Source: Larimichthys crocea (taxonomy: Eukaryota > Chordata > Actinopteri > Sciaenidae). From it: a DNA stretch of 64,000 nt. Of this stretch, positions 12,240-25,500 are shown piece after piece. Under the pieces are notes generated by a model. That model did no database searches and had not been told where the DNA came from. It saw only the letters and a program-made list of their open reading frames with translations. Both the position numbers and the translations under genes were made by a program. The first letter of the stretch is position 1; each line of letters begins with the position of its first letter. The stretch is taken from assembly GCF_000972845.2 (NCBI RefSeq), contig NC_040021.1:11808908-11872907 (forward strand). Reading direction: 5' to 3'.

Positions 12240-14775
12240 TTACGAGATGCCATAGTTGTTGTAGTAGGCTGCCGTTGCGTCCGCGAGCACGGAAATTAGG
12301 CTGGTTTCTGTGGTGCTACTGGGACATGCAGTGGCAGAAGTTGTGGCGGCAGACGCCACCTGGATGTGTCCTGTAACCGTCATGCTGCTGCCCTGCTCAG
12401 GGTGGAACCCGGTCCCAGTGGAGTTCAGGTACTGGTCAAACTCATTGCGGTCCACCTCACCCAAAAGCTCAGCCTGGCTCAGTTGGTCAAGGGTCTCCAG
12501 GTGACCCTGTGTCTCTGGTGGGGGTGAGAGCTGTCCCAGGTGGCCCTGATGGAGCCCGTGGTGGATCTGGGGGAAAGATGAGGTACTGTAGTAAGACAGT
12601 GGAGGGCCAGGGATCAGTCCACCACCAGTTTGGGACATGTGAGAGATGTGACCTATGTGTGCGCCCCCACAATGGATTTGGGTCTGAGCATAGTCAGTGT
12701 GGTAAGGGGGTGGGCTGCCCATGTGTGTCTGATTCTGGTGGTGTTCATCTGGACAGGAGGCTGAGGAAGAACAGGAGACGGAGGAGCTACCAGACGTTGA
12801 ATAATAAGAGGGGGGTACATGCTCGTGGTCCATGGCATCTAAGGGGGACATCTCAGGAGGGGTGGGCAGGCCGTAGGGGTAGGTGTCAAAGCTGCTGTTG
12901 GAACCGGCTGGGTCTCTGAAGCTTCTGACGCTGGGCAGAGCAGGACTGGGGCTGGAAAACCTGCTGCTGACACCATTGGGGCTGCCCTCGTCTTTGTCGA
13001 GGGGGTGACAGAGGGGTCGCTGGTCGGGAAGGGCGTTCTGATCAGGGGCCAGGCCGCTCAGGAGGAAGCCGGGGTCCACTCGCTTGCAGATGCGCTTCAG
13101 CTGCTTCTTCCGGCGAGGCCGATACTTATAGTTGGGGTAGTCTTGCATGTGCTGCACCCGAAGCCTCTCTGCTTCCTCCACAAAGGGCCTCTTCTGAGGG
13201 GGAGTCAGGGCCTTCCATGACTTGCCTGCAAGAAATTCTGAGGGGGAGTCAGGGCCTTCCATGACTTGCCTGCAAGAAAAGGCGGCAGAAGATTTTTTTA
13301 GTATTAAGTAAAAATCCAGATTTTTTTTATTTATATACTTTTGATGCCTTTTTTATTTCATATTAAAATTCTATCATAAGTAGACAATATTAAAATTTCA
13401 CACTAACAATTTCTACAACTTGTAAAAATGTCTATAAATATGTTCTCAATCATTTTTTTTAAAGTTGTAATCTTATACTTCTTTATTGGACAATTTATAA
13501 ATTGAATTCATATTAATAGTGGTGGGATTACAACTTGTTTTTTCTTAAATTAAACAAAAAATAAATAGCACTATAAAAGAGACATAAAGTAAAATAATAA
13601 TAATAGGAATATTTATTTAAAAACAATAAAAATGAAAGCGTGATTTGTGATTTATTTCCCAGGTTTGTGACAATGAAAAAAGAAAGCATCAAACATCTGT
13701 ATTAAAACTGCCACCGCAACCTGAATGTGCAGCTTCCTCTTTAGTTCTCGATTATATTCAAGGGACTCACTTTGTAACGAATGCTCTATTTTCAGATAAA
13801 CACAAGTGTCAATTGTATATCTTTATTTTTAAACGCGTATTTTACATGTGTTGCAGTTCGTGAATTGGCTTTAAAATGATTTGCGAGGGTGCCAGATTTC
13901 GAGCTTAAGCACTAATCCAAGAATCCCAAATCCATCGCAGAATGAAATATTTCTGTCCTTCTCGACGTTCACAGTCTGAACGAATTTTACGGTGAAGAGA
14001 CATTAACTTCTAAATTCAGGGGATTTTTTTAATTTATTTTTTTGGCGACGAGCTCCTCAGTTTGATGGCTGTGAAGTTACGTGATTAACTGCTCCACTGA
14101 ATAACTGTGTTTAAAACGTGTTGTTGTATCCTGTTTAACGTCTTTATATCTTATTATATATCATCTTTTTTTATATGTGTATATATATCATCAAATTTGA
14201 CTTTACTTATTTAATTTACTAATCCTGTTGGCGCTGGAAACAACTTAAAAACTTTCATAAAACAGCCGTGTCCTGAAGGGAATCACAAGTGTGTGGACGG
14301 ATAAAAAGCTATTGGTAATGATATTAATTAAAACAACTATACAACTACAATTAATGTTAATAACAACATCATTAATAATAATAATAACAATTACAACAAT
14401 AATAATGTGAGATCATAATATCAATCATGAGAAGAAGAAGATGAAGGAGGAGGAGAAAAAGGAGGAGACGGACGACAAGGAGGAGAAATAAAAGTAGATA
14501 TTATTAAACTTTATAGACTTTAAATAACTTTTCTTCAACTCACCCAACATTTTGCTGAGCTCGGCATTGTGCAGGTCTGGATTTTGAACCGCCAGCCGTT
14601 TGCGCTCATCTTTGGCCCACACCATGAACGCGTTCATGGGCCGTCTGATCCGCGGCTCCGGAGCCTTGTCCACGGGGGTCCTGTGCGGGCCATGTCCGTC
14701 GGGCACGTCCCCGTCTCCTGAAGGACACTCGAAGGACTCCGGCCACGACGAGTACGCGCTGATGAGGGCTGCCAT
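12240..14775 (-). CDS. sox7: SOX7, SOXF-group HMG-box transcription factor
   Basis: Two coding exons: 14,775-14,544 and 13,225-12,240 (232 + 986 nt, 405 aa and a TAA stop). Donor GTGAGT; acceptor TTCTTGCAG. The start chosen is the ATG of [17 protein letters not shown], which resembles SOX7 N-termini; an in-frame ATG 16 codons upstream is possible. The HMG box (about residues 42-110) begins [20 protein letters not shown] and ends in [13 protein letters not shown]; the intron falls inside it after Gly78, as in SOXF genes. [18 protein letters not shown] block follows. DRNEFDQYL (336-344) is the SOXF beta-catenin-contact motif, and the end [10 protein letters not shown] identifies SOX7 rather than SOX17 or SOX18. 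The family binds the minor groove at AACAAT-like sites and acts in vascular development. The exon 2 acceptor lies in a 44-bp duplication that also creates two other usable acceptors (13,269 and 13,237). Confidence 0.95.
13192..13279 (-). repeat. Perfect 44-bp tandem duplication across the sox7 splice acceptor
   Basis: Copies at 13,192-13,235 and 13,236-13,279 are identical. Each holds the intron end TTTCTTGCAG and the first 34 coding bases of exon 2. Using the upstream acceptor (exon from 13,269) shifts the frame and reaches TGA after 98 codons. The downstream one (13,225) restores the normal HMG box. Exon-derived CTGAC and a C/T run in the upstream copy could serve as branch point and pyrimidine tract for the downstream acceptor. 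Confidence 0.95.
13280..14543 (-). other. sox7 intron 1
   Basis: AT-rich intron between the two halves of the HMG box. It holds A/T runs and TAA/AAT-like simple repeats near 14,330-14,405; nothing else is recognised. Confidence 0.8.
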
Positions 14776-15043
14776 CTGCGCGCTCTCTCTCTTTTCCAAA
14801 AACTTCACTTCTCTGTTTGACAAGTTGGCTTCTCAGCTGAACTGTAGGATAATTTGTTTTAAAGTTAAAAAAAAAAAAACTACAGACACTGCTTTTCAAA
14901 AGAAAAAAGAAAATCCGGCGGTGTTTCACACACACCACACTACAACAGATGTCAGTACAGGTTTAAGGGAGAAATCACAGATGTGGCAGCGGCTCCTCCT
15001 TGTGAGTTATGATTCAGTCTTTCCTAGTGGATGGGGGGAGCGC

Positions 15044-15049
15044 TTTATA
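15044..15049 (-). promoter_or_regulatory. Candidate sox7 TATA box
   Basis: TATAAA on the minus strand, about 270 bases upstream of the start codon. Transcription would begin near 15,015 and give a 5' UTR of about 240 bases. The call rests on motif and position only. Confidence 0.4.
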
Positions 15050-15107
15050 TTTGAGGAGCAGGTTCCAGGAGAAGCCCCGGAGGACTCTCGACTCCTCCTT
15101 GATTGCA

Positions 15108-15112
<5 letters not shown>

Positions 15113-15154
<42 letters not shown>
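15113..15154. repeat. (GA)n microsatellite
   Basis: About 20 GA units just upstream of the candidate sox7 promoter (a CT tract on the sox7 strand). Confidence 0.95.
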
Positions 15155-15155
<1 letters not shown>

Positions 15156-15937
15156 AGCATTTCAACACTACTAACTACTTAAACTGGCTTCACAACACAC
15201 TTTCCACTGACAGATAACGTCAGTGGCTAAAATAAGTCATGTCATGATTGTTCTCTATACATTTGATCATTATATCTTTTATTCTATTTTTTTTTATAAA
15301 TTCACACAGGGCCAAAGTTTGTAAAACTGAAAAACAAAACAAAAACCCCATCCAGAGATAATGATAATTCACACATTATTAGAAACAAATGTCTAATTTA
15401 ACATGCAGGTCACGTCAGTGCTGCTGTGATGACATAGAGAGATTTGGCACCTGACAAACTTATCTAACCTGTTCTGCAGTATACCCAACAACATCACCGC
15501 AGTGTTGTTTTCAGATTTCCATTGAATTTCACAAACCTGTCAGGGTGTCATGGTACTGTCCTAACATGCAAATGAAAACACAACACAAGCAAAAAAAAAA
15601 AAAAAAATATATATATATCTTTTAGTCACATTTTTCTAATAGACAGATGCATTTTAAACGTAAGTTAAGAATCCAAACGCAAAATCTTGTTTTAAACTTA
15701 AAGTCCCCCCTGAAAAAGGAAAAAGATCCTTTTTTAAAAAAGTTTGCAGATCAATTTTTGGAACCTCTGATCACATCTGTGGGTGAGAGGAGAGATAAAA
15801 CCACGAACACACACTACAAACAAATCAGTTTCCTTCTGTGGCCAGAGGCGGGTGCATATCAAATCCAGGAGTTCCTGTTGACAGGATACTCTTGGGCTGC
15901 AGCCATGAAGTAGCTCACACTCTCACACACAAGGGCA

Positions 15938-15984
<47 letters not shown>

Positions 15985-17284
15985 CTACTAATCACATGTC
16001 AGATAATGTCCTGGATTGTAATATTCATAAAGAAGTAACCTGACTACAATGAACTCAACTCCTGAAATGAACAAATTTTGTACTTTCTTCCCACACACAT
16101 ACACAAACATGGATTTTAAATTGTAATCAGTGCCTTCCCACCCATCAAACTGAGTGTCAGCTCTAGCTTTGTGTGAAACTTTGCCCCCCCCTCCCTCCCA
16201 ACAGGAACAGGATACGGCACCTGAAGCCACAGATTGCGCGCAGAGCAAGGCACATCAGTGATATATAGGGGCCGTGCTCACTCTTGCTGTTGTGACATTG
16301 GGGCCACATTGATGGGAAGTCAGCGTAATAGAACAAGTGTGAGCTGATGGAGGCACATGTGAGGGTGAGAGTGCATGTAAAGTACAGTCAGACAGCAGAC
16401 TGGCAATGTGCGAGACAAAAGTTTCACATCATATTCGCAATTTGGAGTTAAGCGTTTGAAAGCTCGGAGTTGGGGGTTTTCTGAGATGACTAATAGCTGT
16501 ACGTGTTAACCACTGTGTGGGTGGGAGCTGTATCAGCCTGCTGTTGTTCACCCTCTCAGTGTTAAAGACATGTGGCTACTGGAGACTTGAAAAGTAGGAG
16601 GAGCGATTGCTTATAAAGAGGATATTTCACCATGTCAACATAACTTTTTTTTAAAGCAAGTACATATCTAGAACAGTTCATGAATGAATTACAGTGTTTT
16701 ATTGGGCCAAACCTGAACCTTTATCACTGATTTCTAGTGTAATTTCTATTATCATTCCTATGTGGGAATATGTCAGCAAATGATGGACCTTCAACAATAA
16801 CACTTTTAAAAAAAAGTCATTTTTATTCCATCATTAATCATCATGACATCAGCCGAAGAGCCAGATTAAATTAATAAACTAATAAAATGTTGCAGCTTCT
16901 CCTGGCTTAATTTAGCCTGGATGAATATTTCTTTTGTACTTGTTCTGTATGGACTAATAAACTACATTGAACATGAACCCTTACACCTGTTACACCAAAT
17001 AAACCAATCCAGTTTAATCCATTTTTTGTCATTTACAAATCCGAAACAGTGACACACAGTGTTGTGTTGTTTTATTCGACAGCTGTAGTTTCCTTTTTCC
17101 TCATTTGACTCACACCACCCACTCCCATTGCCGAACAAGACTGGCTTGTCAAGAGTTCATCTGTCAAGTCGAAGAAAAGATTTCGTAACCTTGTAAATCA
17201 CGCTTGGAAATGGAGTGACTTAGCATTTTCAGATTACCTTTACAGCTCTGTGCTCAACTGAATTAAACCAAAAATTTAAATATA
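15155..17284. other. Intergenic region between pinx1 and sox7
   Basis: Non-coding sequence upstream of sox7. It has A/T runs (15,590-15,620) and one (CA)n tract but no recognised gene. It is the natural place to look for sox7 enhancers; I cannot point to a specific one. Confidence 0.5.
15939..15983. repeat. (CA)n microsatellite
   Basis: About 22 uninterrupted CA units. Confidence 0.95.
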
Positions 17285-18505
17285 CTTTCTGACTCAATGT
17301 TTTACCTTTATTTTTTTTGGATTTCCCACATTGTAGTTGAACACTGAAGACAGATATGGAATGGCGTTATGTGGTAATGTGGCAGCTCTGCACCTTTGGC
17401 ATTCTCTAGTCGCCTGGAATGCTTTTCAAACAGTCTAGAAGGAGTTTCCATATATGCTGAACACTTGTTGGCTGCTTTTCATTCACTCTGCAGTCCAATT
17501 CATCCCAAACCCATCTAAATTAAGTTCAGGTCAGGTGAATGTGGAGGCCAAGTCATCGGATGCAGCACTCCATAACTCTCCGTCTTGGTCAAATAGCCTT
17601 TACTTAGCCTGGATGTGTGTTTTGGGTCATTGTCCTGCTCAAAGGTAAAAGATGGTCCTGCTAAGAGAAACCCGGAAGGGATGGCATGTCGTTGCAGAAT
17701 GCTATAGTAGCCATGAGCATGAGCTGATTAAGTATGCCTTGACTTCTGAATAATCGACAACTGTGTCACTTGCAAAGCAGCCACAAACCATCATACTTCC
17801 ATGCTTCACCGTATATGGGAACCACACATGCAAATGCCATCCATTCACCTTGTCTGTAACTCACAAGAACCAAAAATTTCAAATTTGGACTCATTCCTTG
17901 TGTTTATTGGCACAAGCAATTCTCTTCTTGTTAAGTCTCCCTCAGTAGTGGTTCCTTTCCAGCAATTCGACTATTAAGACCTCATTGCTATCCGTTGATG
18001 TTTTCTGAGGCTGGTTACTGTAATTAACTTGTCCTCTGCAGCAGAGGTAACTCTTGTTCTTCCTTTCTTGGGATGTTTCTCATGAGAACCAGTCATCTTA
18101 GTCTTTGGATGTTTCTTTTCTTTTTTTGGATTAACTGATCTTCATGTCTTAATGAAATGAAGATGGACTTGAATGATTACTTAGTTGGGCGGTTCTTGCC
18201 TAACATTAGTTGAATAGGACTACTACTGTAAATCAACATAACTCATGGTCTCAAACGCATTAAGGCGTTAACAAGATACACCTGATAATAGAAAAACATT
18301 CCAGGTTACTCCCTCATAAAACTGACTGGAAGAATGCCAAGAGTGTGCAAAGCTGTCATCGACGCAAAAGATGGTTACTTTAAATAATCTAAAATACAAA
18401 ACATTTGCTTTGTTTACATTTTTAATGTTCAACAATGTAGAAGAAAGAAAGAAGAAAAAAACATTGAAAGAGAAGACATGTTTTGACTTGAGTGGTACTG
18501 TATAA
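17285..18505 (-). mobile_element. Dead Tc1/mariner-type transposon
   Basis: The minus strand carries a decayed Tc1-like transposase. Recognisable pieces, in plus-strand order, are GTCATCGGATGCAGCACTCC, GTGTTTTGGGTCATTGTCCT, a CATCATACTTCCATGCTTCA block, AAATTTGGACTCATTCC, TTTCTGAGGCTGGTTACTG with GCAGCAGAGGTAACTCTTG, and AATGCCAAGAGTGTGCAAAG near the right end. These match the conserved backbone of a common teleost Tc1 family. The right terminal repeat is visible as TTTTGACTTGAGTGGTACTG near 18,481-18,500; the left end near 17,285 is less certain. Frameshifts, stops and an internal deletion (around 17,940-17,990) rule out activity. It lies between pinx1 and sox7. Confidence 0.8.
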
Positions 18506-19573
18506 ACAGAAACATGACTCCACTTTTAAAAGGAGAAAAAACAAAAAAAACATTCATTCGTGACTATATGGGTTTATTTAAAAAGTTATTTGATCCAGTT
18601 AAAGCACCAAAGATTTCTTACAGCTCATTATTATGTCAAAGTGGCAACGTTTCCCAGATTTTTAGCAAAACATCACCAAATTGATTGGCAAGTCACAAAG
18701 AAACTACTCATCTCTCTGGATTACTTTGATGAAAAACCTGGAGTTTCATTCCACAAGAAGATCTCAAATCGTTAGAAAAACTGGACAAATGGATACAACT
18801 AATTGCTGGCAAGAATATAAAAGCCATGTTTGAAATATTGTTTAAATAAATAGTAATGCTAATTCATATAAGATGGCAAGAAATTAATGTGTTTTAATAG
18901 TTTACTATAATTAATTAATCGTTTTTGCTTTTTCCTGAAATGTTTTGTGTTTTTTTGGAATTTGGCTCTTTTTATTCAATAAGCCAGCACATTAGTCACA
19001 TCTCATTTTTGATGGAAAAAAAGGGATAATCTTAAAAAAAAAATTATGTATCTTATGATGACATCTTATGATGTCTGTATTAATATATTTTAGACATCAT
19101 GGAGACAACCAGATGTAGAGACAGATCGGGAGTAGTTCAGCATTTTGGGAAAAGAAGATCAAACTATTTCTTAACCTCATTTTTCCCCTACAGAAAAAAT
19201 TCAATTGATCTTCTCGTCTAACTCTCAACAAGAAAGAAAATACACATTTCCCAAAATGTCTAACTCTTTAAGTCAAGGCATTTTACCATCTGCTGTAACA
19301 ATGGTGTATCCCAGTGGCACAACAGTACAGGTCTGTGGCTTTACTGGGCAGCTTCAAGGTTTTGTCTTACCTCCCTTTCACCTCACTGTAGCAAAGTGTT
19401 CTTTATGACCAGATTATTACATTTTAATTAGACACAAGACATTTGATTTGCTTATCAATGCAATGACTCTATACATGTGTGCCCCATGATCGTGTTCAAA
19501 ACAGGATAACAGTCAAGTCTCCCTGAAGCATAAAGGACTGGTGAAACTGGAGGCCACTTCTATTAATTCCACT
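18506..19573. other. pinx1 3' UTR and downstream flank
   Basis: Non-coding sequence following the pinx1 stop codon. A plus-strand frame at 18,560-18,775 has no recognisable domain. The UTR boundary cannot be fixed from sequence alone. Confidence 0.4.
19423..19428 (-). terminator. Possible pinx1 poly(A) signal
   Basis: ATTAAA variant on the minus strand about 145 bases past the stop. It is a weak motif; further AATAAA motifs lie lower, near 18,970. Confidence 0.2.
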
Positions 19574-22500
19574 TTAATCCTGACGTTTCTTTTTCTTGTT
19601 CTTTTTGGATCTTTTCTCCTCCTTGTCCTCTTTTTCTACATCATCCACCTCCTGTGTGCATTTCTTTTTCTTCTTTTTGTGAGCAACCTCAGATTCTACA
19701 ATTTGATCATCTGTTGGCACATGTCCATTTAGTAGCTCAGTGTCCTCACTGTGTTTTTTATGCTTCTTCTTCTTCTTGGACGGAGGCAGCTCCTCACAGT
19801 TCTGCTCCATACCAGACATGGAGCTACAATTCTCAGTTGTAGCTTCTTCACTTTCGACCAGTCGCCTCTTTTTCTTCTTTTTCCCCAGACCTTCTTGCTG
19901 TTGGTCCTCATTGTCCTCCATTACGATGGGAGCGCTATGGTTCTCTTCTGCCACTTCCAGCTCATCCGATGACTTCTTGCTCTTCTTCTTTTTCTTTTTC
20001 TTTTTGGGCTCTTCAGAGTCGTCGTTGCTGGTGTGGATGGGACTGGGTTCCTCAGATGGACCTGATTTCTCATTGGCCTCTTCTTCCGCTGAGGGTGCTG
20101 TACTCTGGGCCTGTCCACGAGCCTTCTTCAACTGAGCCATTCGCTGTGCAAAATACTCCTGCATAGTGAGAGTGCTTGTCACAGTGTTAGCGATGGACTC
20201 TGTATCCAGTTCAGTTGTAGCAGGAGTACAAGTCTCCTCCGTCTCACCCTGAGAATCACTGCTGTTGCTGTCCTAAACCAAAAAAAAAAGAAAAAAGAAA
20301 TATGTGAGGATTTAATGCAGCATTTAGAGACTACACAGAAATAGACAGCACACAATGGTGGACAGAGGAGCTTAAGTGATCGTCAATCATCATGCAGAGA
20401 TTAAGCAGGCAGATTTTGGTGAGTAAAAAGAGCCCCAAATAGGATGTTGATGTAACAATAGGTGTTAAAGGATCACCTTAAAATAAACATCTGACATTTA
20501 TCATCATCATCTTCTTACAACACTACTATGGAGCTCAACACATCCAGCTGTGTGTCCTTGCACAGTCAGCTTCACACTTGTAAAACATTTCAGTGTGAAA
20601 CAATAGTATATGACCAAAAACATATCTCAATAAATAAGCCATAAGTGTGGGGCCACAATACAGCACTGCTCTGACATCAAATCATCTTCAGAAAATTTGT
20701 AAAAAATGGTCTAGAAATATTTACATAAATATTCCATTCTTTACATTGGACTTGTATAATTTTAAATAAAACTGGAAATCTTACAATTAAACATGGAAAG
20801 CAAACAGTTGCAACTGACTCTTCGTGGCAATGTGAGACCTTACAAGGTTGATTCTTTTTATAAAACTGTATTTTGTAGCGTTAATCCAATCCAATATCTC
20901 TTCGTTCAGGCAACTCTGGCAAGAATTCATAACATAAGTGGCCACTATTCTCCTAGGCTGATGCAGATTTCTGGTGTTGGGCATAAGTAATCTTGATTTT
21001 GAAAAGTGGAAACAAAAATAGGTTTCTAATGAGCCCACTGAGGCAGCCAGGTGACGATTTGCTAAAAGACACACTGAAAATAAAACTAGTCTTCATTCAT
21101 TAATTTATTGTTTTAGTAAAACCGTCTCCAGTCCGGGGACGTGAGTCAGTCCGGTCACCGACTCATCTCTCTAACCTTTAGACGACGTTAATAAACAGGG
21201 CCAACTTTACAACTGTGAGCTACAACATGGTCTAGATTTTAACTCTACAGCATGAACAATTTGTCACCTCGCCCATGCGACCCATTTGTCTTCATTTTCC
21301 TAATGGCCTACTCAATGCATAATGATTTGTCCAGAAGAATACAGAGGCTCCTCCTGAGACTCGCACTAAACAATGCTACCGCTCTGTGTATTACCTCAGA
21401 GATGGTGAAGTGGACAGCATTTTTCAAACCCTACAGATTAGGGGGGAATTGAAAACAGTGTTGTGCCGAGTCACCTCACGGCTTGGCCTTTAAGCTTTTA
21501 CATTCAGATTATGCTACTTTGACCCTCGACACCGACTGAGATAGACAAGCTATCCCATGTACTACTGGAACAATGTGGATGTAGATCCGAACAGGCCTTG
21601 CGGGACCTGAATGGACTGAAATGTAGAGTGACATAACTACATATGCGCTGGACTTCCTCAGGCACTTGAAGTAAACTGTATCTATATACCAAAAGTGTCA
21701 TTTCTTTTAAACTAGCCACTAGGGACTTCAGTGAAACCCTATTAGTCTTAACCCACCAAAAGGCTCTTCATAGTCAATACATTTCCATAAGGGAAACAAG
21801 CATTGTTTTTGCAGCCTAATGTATTGATTAATATGGTAAGGAATGATATACGCCCAGGTTCAAATGTTCTTTTTCTTAGGCTATAAATTATGCATGTACA
21901 ATATGATCTGACCAGGTATAACACATGAGTATTACATGAGTTACTGCATATTCTGTTGACTGTATTACAGCTAAAAAGGTTGGATTCAGCCCCCTCGCAG
22001 GTTAAATGACAAGGCAGGTGGTTCAAACGGACTACAAAGTTTTCTGCCACCTCAGACCTCGACCAGAAAGAACCCCCTAACTTCTAACAAGGGGGTTAAG
22101 GCCCTTCAGGTGAGTTGCCATTAAACAAAAAAACTTTCCAACTTCCCAGAGAAAATCTATACTCCCTGTTACTGCACAATGGCATCCTCTCTGCTTGGGA
22201 GAGTGGAGATGGGGCTTAGAGCTGACAGCGCCAAACAACATGTAACTGGGATTTGGGAAGATGGCTGGGGGCCACTTTAGAACTGCCTGTGAAATTACTC
22301 TCAAGAGAGGGGGGAGTGTGAATGAGCGAGGGGGGGAAAAAAAGGAGAAGGAGAGTGACTGAGGAGAGAAACATCTCCTTCATCAGGGGAAGAGGCCAGA
22401 ACTTGGTATGTGGTTCGTCTTCACTGCCTGGGGATCTCTATTAGACCCTGATCTGACAGGAGGGAAAGTGCTGTGCTGGACACACACACAAACACACACA

Positions 22501-25500
22501 CACAAGTACAGTATGGATATAAAACTACAGATTCAGTCAGCACTACGGGCAGCCCTGGAGATTGTTGTTGAGGGCAACATGTTACTAAGAAACAACTCAC
22601 CAGTAATGTTTGAGATCTTGTTTCCCTTTTTACCAGGTGTGTGTTATTTTCTCTGGCCTGTTATTATCAGTCAACCCGTCTGTGTTCTGTGCGTGTGTGT
22701 GTGTGTAAGTGCTAGAGCATGCAGTATACAGCAGGCGTGAGACAATACCGTCAGACCAGATTATGTGTATCGCAATACAAGCTTTATGATATACTTTTTA
22801 ACGATGCAGCAGTCACAGAATGTAGTGATCGCAAAACCTTTTTGAATATGAACCATGTTTTGTGGTATAAATACATACAACAAAAATGAGAAAATGTTTT
22901 TGTTCAGTGACATTTTCTGCTTTAAGAATGTGAAAAATAAATAAAATTACTAATTACTAATTTACTCATTACTAAGGCTTTTTATAATCAAGTGCAGAAA
23001 GTCATGAACACTTGCTTTGTGTAGTTTATTTTAAGTCAATTTCTACATGTTCACAGTTTGTCTGTGACTACTTTCATTCATTAAACCGGTGTTAAGTGAA
23101 GGCATGGCAACGGAGACTACATTTTCAATATACTGTACACAGAAGGTAAGTTATGCCATAAGATAATAATGCTTTGTGGCTAAGATAGTTTTTTCTTTCT
23201 TCATCTTAAAATGGATTTTACTATTTAAATGCTAAACTAAATCAGGAAAAGTTTCCTCAAACAGTAAATTTGCCTTTTAAACCTGCAGCTCAAGTAGAGA
23301 CACAATGAATTTCTAATGTATAAAATCTGTTTACATAATTGCTGGAACCAGAGAAGAATGCCTGAAAAAGGCAGTCCCAGGCTACAATACAGCAGGGTTG
23401 AAGAGTAGAGGGTTGGAGAACACACCTATATCCAGCAATGTCTACTCCTCCTCCCCCTCCTCCTCCTTCTCCTCCTCCAGGACCCAGAACCCCAGGAAAA
23501 GGATGCGCTCAGTGCACTGTGTGCAGTTCTGAGATAAGGCTCCTTCGGCAGAGGAGCGGTCTGGCTGGCTATCGGGCCCTTCCTGCTCCGCTCTCTCCCC
23601 TGGCGGGGGCTGGGGCTGGGCAGGGAACACAGGGAGGGCCCACAGAGGGTCCCAGAGAAAAGGAGAGGGTGGGAAGACATTCAACAGGCCGCCTCCTTCA
23701 AGACACTCCAGTTCTATCTCTTCCCTACTAATGTAGCCGATGGAAAGCCAACGGTAAGACATGTGCCAGTGTGCCAAGATACCGAGGCCAACATATTCAG
23801 GAGGAGAGTCAATCAAGCCAGCAGAGGGATGGTGGAAAAGGTTCACTGGAGTGCATGAGAAACTTTTCTAACTCAACAAGATCAGCAAAGAAATTCATGG
23901 CACTTTATTCGATTAATCTACAAGATGTCTAGATCTCACACCTTAAACAAGCAAAGCCACTTTATGAATACTTACTTCTAAAAAGAGAATAAAATTCCAA
24001 AATCAATACTTTCAGGAATGTCTTATGTCTTTGATCCCAATTTAAGTCCCTTTAAACTTTCCTAATTCAGACTCCAATCCAATTATTCCTAATTCTTCCC
24101 ATACATTATTCAGCTTTAGAGCATACAATGAAGTACTACCGTACACAACAGTAAGCCTACCTAAAAACTAAAGTAGTAAGGTTTTTGTGACGGCTGCAGC
24201 AGCATTTATAAAACATAGTGTTTGTATATAGAGTGATGTATGGTAATCTGTAGAGAGATGGGTGCCAGTACGGATCTGTTGTGGTGTGGACTGGATTTTG
24301 ACCTACAAAAATGTCACTGGAAAATACAATGGCTCAGTTTGCACCACTTGTTGAGGCTCCTTCACAGTGGACCACTTAAACTGAAACTGCTGGGTGTTGT
24401 TATTTTGTTCCAATGTTTAACAGAGTGTAGTGGAGCATTTTTGACAACTGGTCATAATAGGTACATAACAAAGCAGATGTAAATGGCCAATGTGGTCCAT
24501 TAAATGACTAAATCTGTCCATATCCCAATATCGCTGATTTGCAGTTGCTATAACTCTCTATAAGTCAACCACTCCACCAATGAGCTTGTTTCTGGAAGTT
24601 TTTCCTTGACATCATCGCCAAGTGCTTGCTCATGGTGGAAACTGTTGAGTAAATTAATTGACCTGTTCTACATGGGATAACTTTTGGGATAACTTCTGTT
24701 ATTATTTGACACTACCCAAAAAACTGAATTAAAAAATTAATTGAACTGAAGAAATGTGTGGGCACCATCTGGCTTGATATCAAACATTTGATGTCTACAA
24801 CTTTTTAAATGTGAGGATACTTTCCTCTGATTCAAACCGAATGCAATCAAACATCTTCGTGTTTTTGAAGTGTTAAAAAGTAAAAACATCTTGAGGCCTT
24901 AGACACATTGGTTAATTGTGGCTTTAATTAGAAGAATTACCAATTAATCAGTTCCTAAATCACACATTATATAATTGTTATTAAGGCATTGGTAGTTTGG
25001 CAGACCCATTTCCCTGATGCACTAATAAAGCCATGTGGTTGCTTATAAAAAAAAACTGTCTGCAGTATTGGGAGGTTTCTATGCATAACAACTTTTTGGT
25101 AAACCATTTAAGTGAAAAGAACATCAAATTATTGATACATTAAAATTTCATATCAAAACATGGTTAATACCCCAACAAGACTAAAGGTACTTAAAGGTAT
25201 AAAACCACCTTCTGGTGCACATGTTAATTAGACAAAGATTCGACAAAACTGCTGTCGCCCATTTATTTTCTTAAAAAACTGCCCGGTTGCATTACTTGCT
25301 GTTTTTTTCCAATAATTTCTAGCCAATATTGGTTGGGTCTGTAATTGCATGAGTGTGCCCTCATTGTCCTGCCACAATAATAAATTTGGCGATACTCAAG
25401 GTCTATGGATCAGGCCTTGATTAGCCAGCTGTCTCTCCCTGATGAGCACACAAGTCCAGCAACCCATCCTTCATGAGCCTGATGTGGGCGGACACAAAAA

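Noticed and set aside
12509..12919. 136-codon plus-strand frame
   Set aside because: Antisense of sox7 exon 2.
14600..15217. 205-codon plus-strand open frame opposite sox7 exon 1
   Set aside because: Antisense of the HMG-box exon and 5' region, ending in a translated GA microsatellite (Arg-Glu repeat).
19740..20135. 131-codon plus-strand frame rich in Phe and Ser
   Set aside because: Mirror of the lysine-rich last exon of pinx1.
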